Made by a program: the position numbers and the translations under genes. A stretch of DNA of 34,296 nucleotides, taken from NCBI RefSeq assembly GCF_014643255.1, contig NZ_BMJI01000024.1, positions 1 to 34,296 of the forward strand, read 5' to 3'. Source of the DNA: Tersicoccus solisilvae (GTDB lineage Bacteria > Actinomycetota > Actinomycetes > Actinomycetales > Micrococcaceae). The notes under the pieces were generated by a model that searched no databases, was not told the origin of the DNA, and saw nothing but the letters and a program-made list of their open reading frames with translations. Positions 25,348-34,296 of this stretch are shown one piece after another. Numbering within the stretch: position 1 is the stretch's first letter; the number at the start of each line of letters is the position of its first letter.

Positions 25348-26970
25348 TCACATCCGGAACAGGCCGAAGCGGTGGTCGTCGGGCAGCGGGGTCCGGCTGA
25401 CGACGTCGAGCGCGAGGCCGAGCACGGTGCGGGTGTCGGCCGGATCGATCACGCCGTCGTCCCACAGCCGGGCGGTCGAGTACCAGGGGCTGCCCTGCCG
25501 CTCGTACTGCTCGACCACCGGCTCGGTCAGGGCGCGCTCGTCCTCGGCGGTGAACGCCTGGCCCGCGGCCGCGGCGGCGTCGCGGCGCACCGTGGCCAGC
25601 ACGGACGCGGCCTGGGCCGACCCCATCACGGAGATCCGGGCGTTCGGCCACATCCACAGGAATCGGGGCCCGTACGCCCGGCCGCACATGGAGTAGTTGC
25701 CCGCGCCGAAGGAGCCGCCGATGATCACGGTCAGCTTCGGCACCCGGCAGGTGGCGACGGCGGTGACCATCTTGGCGCCGTGCTTGGCGATGCCGCCGGC
25801 CTCCGCGTCGGCCCCGACCATGAAGCCGGTGATGTTCTGCAGGAAGAGCAGCGGGATGCCACGCTGGTCGCACAGCTCGATGAAGTGGGCGCCCTTCATG
25901 GCCGACTCGCTGAACAGCACGCCGTTGTTGGCGACGATGCCCACCGGGTGGCCGTGCAGGTGCGCGAACCCGGTGACCAGGGTGGACCCGTAGTCGCGCT
26001 TGAACTCGCTGAACGCGCTGCCGTCGACCAGCCGGGCGATCACCTCGCGCACGTCGTACGGGGTGGTGGTGTCCGCGGGGACGACGGCGGTCAGGGTCGC
26101 GGGGTCGACGGCGGGCTCGACCGGCTCCCGCACGGTCCACGCCGGGGCGGGCGGGTCCGGCAGGGTGGCGACGATGTCGCGCAGGATCTGCAGGGCGTGG
26201 GTGTCGTCGTCGGCGAGGTGGTCCGCCACCCCCGACGTGCCCGTGTGCAGCCGACCGCCGCCGAGCTGCTCCGCGGTGATGTCCTCCCCGATCGCGGCCT
26301 TCACCAGCGGCGGGCCGCCGAGGAAGATGGTGCCCTGCTCGGCGACGATGACGGTCTCGTCGCTCATCGCCGGCACGTACGCGCCGCCCGCGGTGCAGGA
26401 GCCGAGCACGGCGGAGAGCTGCGGGATCCGCGCGGCGGAGAGGTTGGCCTGGTTGTAGAAGATCCGGCCGAAGTGCTCCCGGTCGGGGAACACCTCGTCC
26501 TGCAGCGGCAGGAACGCGCCACCGGAGTCGACGAGGTACAGGCAGGGCAGCCGATTCTCCAGCGCCACCTGCTGGGCGCGCAGATGCTTGGTCACCGTCA
26601 TCGGGTAGTAGGTGCCGCCCTTGACGGTCGCGTCGTTGCACACGATCATCACCGGCCGCCCGGCCACCAGCCCGATGCCGGTGATCAGGCCGGCCCCGGG
26701 GCACGCCTCGTCGTACATGCCGGTCGCGGCCAGCGGCGAGAGCTCGAGGAAGGGGCTGCCCTCGTCGAGCAGCTGCTCGACTCGTTCCCGGGGCAACAGC
26801 TTGCCGCGGTCCCGGTGCCGCTTCCGGGCAGCCGCGGAGCCCCCGAGGGCCGCGGCGCCGAGCCGGCGGCGCAGCTCCGCGGCGAGCTCGGCGTGCGCGG
26901 CGGTGCGCCGGGCGACGGCCGGGTCGACGGCGCCGGTGGCGGTGTCGAGGGTGCTGGTGAGGGTGTCCAT
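25348..26970 (-). CDS. Acyl-CoA carboxylase beta subunit (AccD1-like, methylcrotonyl-CoA type)
   Basis: 540-residue carboxyltransferase. The methylcrotonyl-type landmarks are [51 protein letters not shown] and [17 protein letters not shown] in the N-half. The C-half has [38 protein letters not shown] and [20 protein letters not shown]. These fit the MCC-beta/AccD1 group better than propionyl-CoA carboxylase. It transfers CO2 from biotin to 3-methylcrotonyl-CoA. ATG 26970 is 11 nt after the E2 stop, tying the keto-acid dehydrogenase and leucine genes into one transcription unit. Confidence 0.93.
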   Translation of the reverse strand: MDTLTSTLDTATGAVDPAVARRTAAHAELAAELRRRLGAAALGGSAAARKRHRDRGKLLPRERVEQLLDEGSPFLELSPLAATGMYDEACPGAGLITGIGLVAGRPVMIVCNDATVKGGTYYPMTVTKHLRAQQVALENRLPCLYLVDSGGAFLPLQDEVFPDREHFGRIFYNQANLSAARIPQLSAVLGSCTAGGAYVPAMSDETVIVAEQGTIFLGGPPLVKAAIGEDITAEQLGGGRLHTGTSGVADHLADDDTHALQILRDIVATLPDPPAPAWTVREPVEPAVDPATLTAVVPADTTTPYDVREVIARLVDGSAFSEFKRDYGSTLVTGFAHLHGHPVGIVANNGVLFSESAMKGAHFIELCDQRGIPLLFLQNITGFMVGADAEAGGIAKHGAKMVTAVATCRVPKLTVIIGGSFGAGNYSMCGRAYGPRFLWMWPNARISVMGSAQAASVLATVRRDAAAAAGQAFTAEDERALTEPVVEQYERQGSPWYSTARLWDDGVIDPADTRTVLGLALDVVSRTPLPDDHRFGLFRM

Positions 26971-26981
26971 CGGCCGTCCGG

Positions 26982-28552
26982 TCAGACCAGGGTCAGCGTC
27001 GCGCCGGGCGACCGCAGGACGGCGCCGACGTCGGCGAGGAACCGGGAGCCGGCCTCACCGTCGACGAGCCGGTGGTCGAAGGACAGGCTCAGCGTCATCA
27101 CGTCGCGCAGGGCGATCTCCCCCCGGTACTCCCACGGGGTGCGCCGGACCTGGCCCGTGGCGAGGATCCCTGCCTCGCCCGGATTGAGGATCGGCGTGCC
27201 CGCGTCGACGCCGAAGACGCCGACGTTCGAGATGGTGAAGGTGCCGCCGCTCAGGGCGGCCGGCGTGGTCCGGCCGTCGCGGGCGGCGCTCGTCAGCTCG
27301 CGCAGCGCCCGGCTGAGGGTCCGCAGGTCCATCCCGTCGGCGTCCTTGAGGTTCGGCACCACGAGCCCGCGCGGCGTCGCGGCGGCGATGCCGAGGTTGA
27401 CGTAGCCGAACCGCACGATCTCCCCCGCCGTCTCGTCCCAGCGGGAGTTCAGCTCCGGGTGTCGGCGCAGGGCGACGAGCACGGCCTTGGCGACCAGGGC
27501 CGTCATGGTGGGCCGGTCCTCGGCCCACGCCCGGTCGGCGCGCAGCGAGTCCAGCAGGGCGACGCTCTCGGTGACGTCGACGGTGAGGAACTCGGTGACG
27601 TGCGGGGCGGTGAAGGCGCTGGCGACCATGGCGGCTGCGGTGTGCTTGCGGACCCCGCGGATGGGCTCCCGCGTCTCGCGGAGGCCGAGGCCACCGTCTC
27701 CGGTCGTGGCGGTCGGCGCGGCGGCGGTGGTGACGGCGGGGGCGGTCGCCGCGACCGTGGCCACTCCGGTGGATCGCGCCTCGGCGGCGGCCGTGACGTC
27801 GGCCCGGGTGACCAGGCCGCCGCGGCCGGTGCCGGTCACGGCGTCGATGTCGAGGCCGAGGTCGCGGGCCAGCTTGCGCACGACGGGGGTGCTCAGGTGC
27901 CGCTCGCGGGACGCAGCGCCGTTCTGCGGGGCGGTCGCGACCGTCGACGGGCTGCCGGGCGGGGTGATCTCCGGGCCGCCGGGCAGCGGCGGGATCTCCG
28001 GACCGTTCGGCGCGAGCGGCTCGTCCGGCCGCGTCGGCAGGGGCACGTCGGGCTCGTCCGGGCCGACCGGCGCCGGCACGTCCGGCTGGTCCGGGACCCC
28101 CGGCGCACCCGGCTGAGGCGAGGCGTCCGGCGCGGTGCCGGGATCCGGTTCTCCGGTCCCGGTGGCGGTGGACGGCCCGGCCGACGCGGGGCTACCGGTC
28201 GTGCGCCGGCGCCGGGCGGGCCGCCCGGTACCGGCGGGCGCGGCGCCGTACCCGACGAGGGTGGGCTCGCGGCGGGCCGTCCCCGGCTCACCGCCACCGT
28301 CCCCGCTGCCGCCGGCGCTCGGCACGTCGATGGCGAGGATGGGCGTGCCGACATCGACGGTCGCACCCTCGGCCTGCAGGAGCCGCTCGACCACGCCGTC
28401 CCACGGGCTGGGCAGCTGCACGACGGCCTTGGCAGTCTCCACCTCGGCGATCACCTGGTTCAGGGACACGCTCTGGCCCTCCGCGACCTTCCAGCTGACG
28501 ATCTCGGACTCGGTCAGGCCCTCGCCGAGGTCAGGCAGCGCGAATTCACGGA

Positions 28553-28556
<4 letters not shown>
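26982..28556 (-). CDS. bkdC: Branched-chain 2-oxoacid dehydrogenase E2 (lipoyl acyltransferase)
   Basis: 524-residue E2 core. It has one lipoyl domain ([19 protein letters not shown], with lipoyl-Lys43 in VETAKAVV). A linker of about 150 residues rich in Pro, Asp, Glu and Gly follows. The E3/E1-binding domain is [20 protein letters not shown], with [13 protein letters not shown]. The catalytic domain ends [20 protein letters not shown] (His and Asp of HxxxDG). The linker contains repeated Pro-Asp-Glu-Pro blocks, unusually acidic and long for a one-lipoyl E2. GTG 28556 overlaps the E1beta stop by 4 nt. Assignment to the branched-chain rather than the pyruvate complex rests on the cluster. No E3 gene is present here. 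Confidence 0.9.
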
Positions 28557-29598
<1,042 letters not shown>

Positions 29599-29602
<4 letters not shown>

Positions 29603-30783
29603 GCGCGTGCTCCGTCCGATGCGGCGGACGGCGACGCCCCGTGCCCGGAGCCGGCGTCGCCGTGGAGCGAGTCGAGGTACAGCAGGTAGCGGTCCCGCTG
29701 GTCCTCCAGCCAGGCGTCCGGGGTGCTCAGGACGTGCTCGAACAGCGTCTCCGGGGCCGGGTCGGGCATCGAGGTGATGCCGGACCGCAGGCCGGCGGCC
29801 GCGTCGTCCGCCGCGCGGGCAGCCCGCGCGTCCAGGTCGTCGACGTCGTATCCCTCCGCGGCGAGCAGGGCCCGGACCCGGGTGAGCGGGTCGCGCCCCT
29901 CCCACTCGGCCCGCAGGCCGCGGTCCTCGTAGCGGGTGGGGTCGTCGGCCGTGGTGTGCGGGCCCATCCGGTAGGTGACCGCCTCGATGTAGGAGGGTCC
30001 CTCCCCGGCGCGGGCCCGGGCCAGGGCCTTCCGGGTCACCGCGGTGACGGCGAGGACGTCGTTGCCGTCCACGCGCACGGAGGGGATCCCGAAGCCGGGC
30101 GCGCGGTCGGCGATGTGGCCGCGGGCCTGCAGGCGGACCGGCTCGGAGATCGCCCACTGGTTGTTCTGGCAGAAGAACACCAGCGGCGCCCCGAAGCTGG
30201 CCGCGAACACCATCGCCTCGTTGACGTCGCCCTGGCTGGTGGCGCCGTCGCCGAAGTACACGATGGCCGCCTCGTCCCCGCCGTCGGCGGCGATGCCCAT
30301 CGCGTACCCGGTGGCGTGCAGCGTCTGCGCCCCGATGACGATCTGCGGGGTGGCCATGTGGGTCTGCGTCGGGTCCCAGCCGCAGGACGCGGCGCCGCGC
30401 CACAGGCGGAGGATGTCGACCGGGTCGACGCCGCGGCAGTACGCGACGCCGTGCTCGCGGTAGCTGGGGAAGATCATGTCCCTGGGCGCCAGCGCGCGGC
30501 CGGAGCCGATCTGCGCGGCCTCCTGCCCGGTCAGCGGCGGCCACAGGCCGAGCTCGCCCTGGCGCTGCAGGGCCGTCGCCTCGGTGTCCAGTCGGCGGAT
30601 GACGGTCATGTCGACGAAGAAGGCGGCGAGCGCGTCGGCGTCGATGTCGTCGACGAGGGCGTCGAAGGCGGGATTGGCCCGGCGCTCCCCCGTGGGGGTG
30701 ATCAGCTGGACGAGGTCGTCGACGAGCTGGCCGCCCTGGTTGAGGGCATCGAGGATCAGGCTGTTCACGGACACGGCTGACAC
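29599..30783 (-). CDS. bkdA: Branched-chain 2-oxoacid dehydrogenase E1 alpha
   Basis: 394-residue thiamine-diphosphate-binding subunit. Landmarks are FFVDMTVIRRLDTEATALQR, GQEAAQIGSGRAL, DMIFPSYREHGVAYCRGV, and the TPP motif YFGDGATSQGDVNEAMVFAA followed by CQNNQWAISEP. TYRMGPHTTADDPTRYE follows (the phosphorylation-loop region of the family). GTG 30783 is taken; GTG 30774 and 30768 are also in frame, and the ribosome binding site is weak (GAAAG). It heads the operon and is divergent from the Lrp/AsnC gene, a usual bkd arrangement. Confidence 0.92.
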
Positions 30784-30861
30784 GCTGCTTTCGCATCAAG
30801 GGACGGGCTCGACGCGGTGGCGTCCTCACCCGAGGCGGGCTCCGTCGGCCGCCTGCCTGTG

Positions 30862-30890
30862 ACCCTACTCATAGTCGACATACCGCGCAA
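30862..30890 (-). promoter_or_regulatory. Candidate promoter of the bkd/leucine operon
   Basis: Minus-strand TTGCGC (30890–30885), a 17-nt spacer and TAGGGT (30867–30862). The spacer contains the palindrome GTCGAC (30874–30879), a possible regulator contact. The predicted start near 30855 leaves a leader of about 70 nt before GTG 30783. Confidence 0.45.
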
Positions 30891-30938
30891 CGGTTCCGGC
30901 AGACGTTGAGCATGTCGCCCACGGCCAGCGCGCAGCTC

Positions 30939-30967
30939 TGGGCATTTCTGAGCAGAGTGACTAGGTT
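30939..30967 (+). promoter_or_regulatory. Promoter of the Lrp/AsnC gene, leaderless
   Basis: TGGGCA (30939–30944), a 17-nt spacer and TAGGTT (30962–30967), then 7 nt to ATG 30975. The predicted transcription start falls on or next to the start codon, so the mRNA is likely leaderless. Confidence 0.5.
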
Positions 30968-30974
30968 CGAGCAC

Positions 30975-31454
30975 ATGATGCTTGCCGATTCAACGGATCT
31001 GCGGATCCTGCGGGACATGGTGTCCCACTCGCGGCGGACGGCGGTCGCGATCGCGTCCCGGCTGCGGCTCTCCCGCAACACGGTGCAGGTCCGGCTGGGC
31101 CGGCTGGAGGAGGGCGGGGCGTTCCTGCCGTTCGCCCGGCAGGTGGCGCCGGCCGCGCTGGGCTACCCGCTGACCGCCTTCATGGCGGTGCAGGTCGAGC
31201 AGCCGGCGCTGGAGGCGATCGCCGTGGCGTTCGCCGCGATCCCCGAGATCGTGGAGGCGCACGGAACCACGGGGACGGCGGATCTGCTGGTCCGGGTGGT
31301 CGGCGTGGACGCCGAGGACCTGTTCCGCATCCACGGCGCGATGCTCGCCTGCCCCGGGGTGATGCGGATCGACACGTCCATCTCGATGCACGAGGTCATC
31401 GAGCACCGGGTGCTGCCGCTGATCGATCAGCGTCTGGGCCGCGGCCAGGACTGA
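30975..31454 (+). CDS. Lrp/AsnC family regulator (BkdR-like)
   Basis: 159-residue regulator. The N-terminal HTH is STDLRILRDMVSHSRRTAVA, with IASRLRLSRNTVQVRLGRLE. The C-terminal RAM effector domain is PLTAFMAVQVEQPALEAIAV, with IVEAHGTTGTADLLVRVVG and HRVLPLIDQR at the end. In other bacteria an Lrp-type protein encoded divergently from bkd senses branched-chain amino acids and controls the operon; that is the likely role here. Start ATG 30975 (or 30978) gives the normal length of the family; the longer frame from 30906 adds sequence that would overlap the promoter. Confidence 0.88.
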   Translation: MMLADSTDLRILRDMVSHSRRTAVAIASRLRLSRNTVQVRLGRLEEGGAFLPFARQVAPAALGYPLTAFMAVQVEQPALEAIAVAFAAIPEIVEAHGTTGTADLLVRVVGVDAEDLFRIHGAMLACPGVMRIDTSISMHEVIEHRVLPLIDQRLGRGQD

Positions 31455-31471
31455 GGCGGACCGGACAGACG

Positions 31472-31516
31472 CGACGGGCGGGGACGGCGTCCCGGAGGAC
31501 CCGTCCCCGCCCGTCG
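31472..31516. terminator. Strong bidirectional hairpin between lrp and actP
   Basis: A perfect 16-bp stem, 31472–31487 with 31501–31516 (core GACGGGCGGGGAC/GTCCCCGCCCGTC), around a 13-nt loop that itself contains GTCC/GGAC. It lies between the convergent stop codons of the lrp and actP genes. No T-tract is present, which is usual for actinobacterial terminators. Confidence 0.8.
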
Positions 31517-31537
31517 TCGGCGTCCGCGCGGGTGCCG

Positions 31538-33184
31538 TCAGTGCTCGGTGGCCTTCTCGGCGCCGACTCCGGTGAGCGAGCGGACCTCCATCTCGGCCTG
31601 CTTGCGCCGGTTCTCCCCCGCCGTGTCGGTGATCGAGCCGATCCAGCCGAGCAGGAACGCCAGCGGGATCGAGATCAGGCCCGGGTTGGACAACGGGAAG
31701 ATCGCGAAGTTGGCGCCGGGGATCATCGACGTCGCCGAGCCGGAGACCACCGGGGAGAACGCGATGAGCACGATCGCCGCCCCGAGGCCGCCGTACATGC
31801 TCCACACCGCGCCCCGGGTCGTGAACCGCGGCCAGAACAGCGAGTAGAGGATGGTGGGCAGGTTCGCCGACGCCGCCACGGCGAACGCCAGGGCGACGAG
31901 GAACGCGACGTTCTGCCCCTGCGCGCCGATGCCGCCGAGGATCGAGACGATGCCGATCACCACGACGGTGCGCCGCGCCACCTTGACCTCCCCGCCGGCG
32001 TCGACCGCGCCCTTGCGCACCACGTTGGCGTAGATGTCGTGGGCGAACGACGCCGCCGCGGTGATCGTCAGCCCGGCGACGACCGCGAGGATGGTGGCGA
32101 AGGCGACGGCGGAGATGAAGCCGAGCAGCAGGGAGCCGCCGAGTTCGAAGGCGAGCAGCGGCGCGGCGGAGTTCACCCCGCCCGGCGCTCCGCTGATCCG
32201 GCTGGGCCCGATCAGCGCACCCGCACCGTAGCCGAGCACCAGGGTGAACAGATAGAAGATGCCGATCAGCCAGATGGCCCACACCACCGAGCGCCGCGCC
32301 TCCTTGGCGGTCGGCACCGTGTAGAAGCGCATCAGCACGTGCGGCAGGGCAGCGGTGCCGAGCACCAGGGCGAGGGCGAGCGAGATGAAGTCGAGCTTCG
32401 ACGTCTCCGTCTTGCCGTACTGCAGGCCCGGGTCGAGGATGGCCTCCTTGCCCCCGGCGGTCTGCACCGCGTGGCCGAGCAGTTCCGAGAGGTTGAAGCC
32501 GTGCAGGGCCAGTACCCAGACGGTCATCACGGCGGCGCCGGCGATGAGCAGACAGGCCTTGATGATCTGCACCCACGTGGTGCCCTTCATGCCGCCGACG
32601 AGGACGTACAGGATCATCAGGGCACCGACGACGACGATGACCACGGACTGACCCAGCCGGTCCGGGATGCCCAGCAACAGCGACACCAGGCCGCCGGCGC
32701 CGGCCATCTGGGCGAGCAGGTAGAAGAAGCACACGGCGAGCGTGGTGATGGCGGCGGCGATCCGCACCGGTCGCTGTCGCAATCGGAACGAGAGCACGTC
32801 GGCCATCGTGAACTTGCCCGTGTTGCGCAGCAGCTCGGCGACGAGCAGCAGGGCGACGAGCCAGGCGACGAGGAAGCCGATCGAGTAGAGGAACCCGTCG
32901 TAGCCGTTGACGGCGATGGCCCCGACGATGCCGAGGAACGAGGCCGCGGACAGGTAGTCCCCGGCGATGGCGGTGCCGTTCTGCGGACCCGAGAAGGACC
33001 GACCGGCGGCGTAGTAGTCCGCCGCCGTGCGGTTGTTGCGGCTGGCGCGCAGCACGATCACCAGGGTGACCGCCACGAACAGGCCGAAGATGAGCATGTT
33101 GACCCAGGGCGTGCCGACCTGTTCGCCGGTGGCCATCGGCACCGTACCGGGAACGGCGGCGATCGGGGTGAGGGATGCGCTCAC
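31538..33184 (-). CDS. actP: Cation/acetate symporter (sodium:solute symporter family)
   Basis: 548-residue membrane protein with about 13 helices of the SSS family. Landmarks are NRTAADYYAAGRSFSGPQNG, TAIAGDYLSAASFLGIVGAI, VNGYDGFLYSIGFLVAWLV, FTMADVLSFRLRQRP, YVLVGGMKGTTWVQIIKACL, and LPHVLMRFYTVPTAKEARRS; AVVAGLTITAAASFAHDIYA follows. These follow ActP/MctC-type acetate, pyruvate and propionate importers. GTG 33184 overlaps the upstream DUF485 stop by 4 nt. It may take up short-chain acids, the end products of the neighbouring leucine path; substrate range is inferred. Confidence 0.92.
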   Translation of the reverse strand: MSASLTPIAAVPGTVPMATGEQVGTPWVNMLIFGLFVAVTLVIVLRASRNNRTAADYYAAGRSFSGPQNGTAIAGDYLSAASFLGIVGAIAVNGYDGFLYSIGFLVAWLVALLLVAELLRNTGKFTMADVLSFRLRQRPVRIAAAITTLAVCFFYLLAQMAGAGGLVSLLLGIPDRLGQSVVIVVVGALMILYVLVGGMKGTTWVQIIKACLLIAGAAVMTVWVLALHGFNLSELLGHAVQTAGGKEAILDPGLQYGKTETSKLDFISLALALVLGTAALPHVLMRFYTVPTAKEARRSVVWAIWLIGIFYLFTLVLGYGAGALIGPSRISGAPGGVNSAAPLLAFELGGSLLLGFISAVAFATILAVVAGLTITAAASFAHDIYANVVRKGAVDAGGEVKVARRTVVVIGIVSILGGIGAQGQNVAFLVALAFAVAASANLPTILYSLFWPRFTTRGAVWSMYGGLGAAIVLIAFSPVVSGSATSMIPGANFAIFPLSNPGLISIPLAFLLGWIGSITDTAGENRRKQAEMEVRSLTGVGAEKATEH

Positions 33185-33819
33185 GTCGGGTCTCCTTCAC
33201 GGGTGGCGTCGTTGTCGGCAGGGCGCGCCGTGCGGGTGCCGGCGTCGCGGTGGGCCAGCGCGTCGACGTCGCCGTCGAAGGTGCCGCCGGCGCCGGCCGG
33301 GGCGACGTGGTACGGCGAGTCCTCGCCCTCGAGCTCGTCGCGCAGGGCGGCGGCCTGCGGATCCAGCCGGCGGTTGGCGTACGCGACGTAGCCCATGGTG
33401 ATCGCGAAGGTCGTGACGAACTGCGCCAGGCCGAGCACGAGCCCCACCGTGATGTTGCCGGCCAACCGGGTCGACATGAAGTCGTGCGCGTAGTCGGCCA
33501 ACAGCACGTAGAGGAAGTACCAGAGGAGGAACGCCGCGGCCATCGGGAAGACGAAGCTGCGGTGGCTGCGGCGCAGATGCACGAATCGCTCGTCCCGCTG
33601 CACGCCCTCGAAGTCGATCTCGGGGACGCCGGCCGGGTCCGCCCCGTTGCCGGTGGCGACGGGGGTGACGCCGGTGGCCCCACCGGTGGACGCGGTGTCC
33701 CGGTCGGCGGCGGGCGGTGCGGCGTGCCGGCCGACGTCGCCGCCGGCGTGGGGGCTGACGACCGGCGGGTCGGTGTCGCGGCCCGGGTCGGGGCCGTCGT
33801 GGGATCGGTGCTTGCCCAA
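33181..33819 (-). CDS. DUF485 membrane protein, partner of ActP
   Basis: 212 residues. The DUF485 core has FVHLRRSHRSFVFPMAAAFL, LLWYFLYVLLADYAHDFMS and ITVGLVLGLAQFVTTFAITM with GYVAYANRR. It has two membrane helices, as in E. coli YjcH, which is always beside ActP. It differs by a Pro/Asp/Gly-rich N-terminus of about 70 residues and a charged C-terminal tail, doubling the usual length of about 100. TTG 33819 is chosen for the strong Shine-Dalgarno sequence AAGGAGGA just upstream. It is the first gene of the DUF485–actP unit. Confidence 0.88.
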   Translation of the reverse strand: MGKHRSHDGPDPGRDTDPPVVSPHAGGDVGRHAAPPAADRDTASTGGATGVTPVATGNGADPAGVPEIDFEGVQRDERFVHLRRSHRSFVFPMAAAFLLWYFLYVLLADYAHDFMSTRLAGNITVGLVLGLAQFVTTFAITMGYVAYANRRLDPQAAALRDELEGEDSPYHVAPAGAGGTFDGDVDALAHRDAGTRTARPADNDATREGDPT

Positions 33820-33919
33820 GGGTCCTCCTTGACGGATGAGCAGGTGCGCGGCGGCGGTGGTGGAGCGTCACGAACCAGCGGCGGGACCCCTGACTTCTGG
33901 CCGGCCACGCGCGGCGTAC

Positions 33920-33933
33920 GTGATCTCCGTCAC
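33920..33933. promoter_or_regulatory. CRP/GlxR-like binding site upstream of DUF485–actP
   Basis: GTGATCTCCGTCAC is a perfect GTGA–N6–TCAC dyad, the core of cAMP-receptor-protein sites. It lies about 100 nt upstream of the TTG at 33819. Acetate uptake genes are under cAMP-type regulators in several actinobacteria, so control by carbon status is plausible. A clear -10/-35 pair was not found. Confidence 0.55.
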
Positions 33934-34047
33934 TGACGACAGGCTATCCGTCGGCACCGACGATCGGGGTTGCCGACCGGTTGCGGCGTGTCCCGACGAC
34001 CCGTGTCGGTCTCCGGCACCGGTTGCGGCGGGGAGCGGTGAACCGCG

Positions 34048-34296
34048 TCAGCCGTGGGAGCGGACGACGTCGATGACGCGGTCGAGGAAGAGGTCGACCT
34101 GACCGGCGTCATAGGCGTCGGGGCCGCGCTGGGGGGCGAACCGGGCGGCGCGGAGGTCCTCGACGCGCAGGCGGGCGCCGCCGTCGAGGTGGCCGACGAT
34201 GCGCTGGCAGAGGCCGTCGACGTCGTGGGCGCGGTACCCGGGGCGGCGTCCGGTCGGGGCCCGGAAGCGGCTGCCGGCGCCGCGCGCGAGCCGGGC
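34048..34296 (-). CDS. DivIVA domain-containing protein, C-terminal part (cut by window edge)
   Basis: The last 82 codons of a minus-strand gene that begins beyond 34296; the stop is TGA at 34050–34048. The visible part has two related segments, RPGYRAHDVDGLCQRIVGHL and DAYDAGQVDLFLDRVIDVV. Each follows the Gly-Tyr-x4-Val-Asp-x-Phe-Leu pattern of DivIVA-like domains in actinobacterial hypothetical proteins. The first has Leu-Cys in place of Phe-Leu. These proteins associate with membranes or the cell pole, but the function of this one cannot be told. No start codon is visible because the frame is open to the edge. Confidence 0.75.
   Translation of the reverse strand, partial: ARLARGAGSRFRAPTGRRPGYRAHDVDGLCQRIVGHLDGGARLRVEDLRAARFAPQRGPDAYDAGQVDLFLDRVIDVVRSHG

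Overview
The window is high-GC chromosomal DNA from an actinomycete. It has dense coding, frequent GTG and TTG starts, 4-nt GTGA/ATGA gene overlaps, and gene orders I know from Mycobacterium and its relatives. The infB–ylxR–nusA–rimP–(DUF4439)–proS and GNAT–ispG–rip–dxr blocks match the Rv2839c–Rv2845c and Rv2867c–Rv2870c neighbourhoods of M. tuberculosis. The bkd/acc/fadE/maoC/citE block matches Rv2495c–Rv2502c. The genus cannot be fixed from the sequence alone.

Layout. (1) 1–2462, minus strand: translation/transcription operon rimP–nusA–ylxR–infB, with infB cut by the window edge. (2) 2596–8247: a ferritin-like DUF4439 reading frame running open into a VIT1-type metal transporter (plus), a TauE/SafE permease and proS (minus), and a DoxX protein (plus). 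(3) 8291–11104: an arsR–VOC pair (minus), then a SAM-I-clan riboswitch in front of an acyl-CoA-dehydrogenase-fold flavoprotein (SfnB/DszC-like) and a ferritin-like hypothetical gene (plus). (4) 11112–16649, minus strand: GNAT, ispG, rip (site-2 protease), dxr and a second TauE/SafE permease; ispG and dxr are two MEP-pathway steps. (5) 16674–18564: two copies of a ~69-bp palindromic repeat bracket a three-gene block. The block holds a ClpP with a complete catalytic triad, a ClpP paralogue whose catalytic serine is phenylalanine, and a PopR/ClgR-like regulator ending in Leu-Ala-Ala. (6) 18717–30783, minus strand: a 12-kb run of ten closely packed genes for branched-chain keto-acid and leucine breakdown: E1alpha, E1beta, E2, carboxylase beta and alpha, acyl-CoA dehydrogenase, MaoC hydratase, quinone oxidoreductase, CitE-like lyase, and an ECF sigma factor with a SnoaL-like tail. 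A divergent Lrp/AsnC regulator sits at its head. (7) 31538–33819, minus strand: DUF485–actP acetate symporter operon with a CRP-like site upstream. (8) 34048–34296: the C-terminus of a DivIVA-domain protein.

How the parts fit. The leucine operon can be read as a full path from 2-ketoisocaproate to acetoacetate plus acetyl-CoA, next to an acetate/short-chain acid importer. The Clp block looks like a self-contained, regulated accessory protease. The riboswitch gene looks like a sulfur-scavenging enzyme switched off when SAM is plentiful.

No stretch over 300 bases lacks a gene. The larger gaps are 9013–9236 (promoter, operator, riboswitch), 18429–18716 (regulator promoter and repeat copy 2; I see nothing in 18565–18716), 30784–30974 (divergent promoters) and 33820–34047 (CRP-like site). 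No tRNA, rRNA, CRISPR array or transposase was seen.
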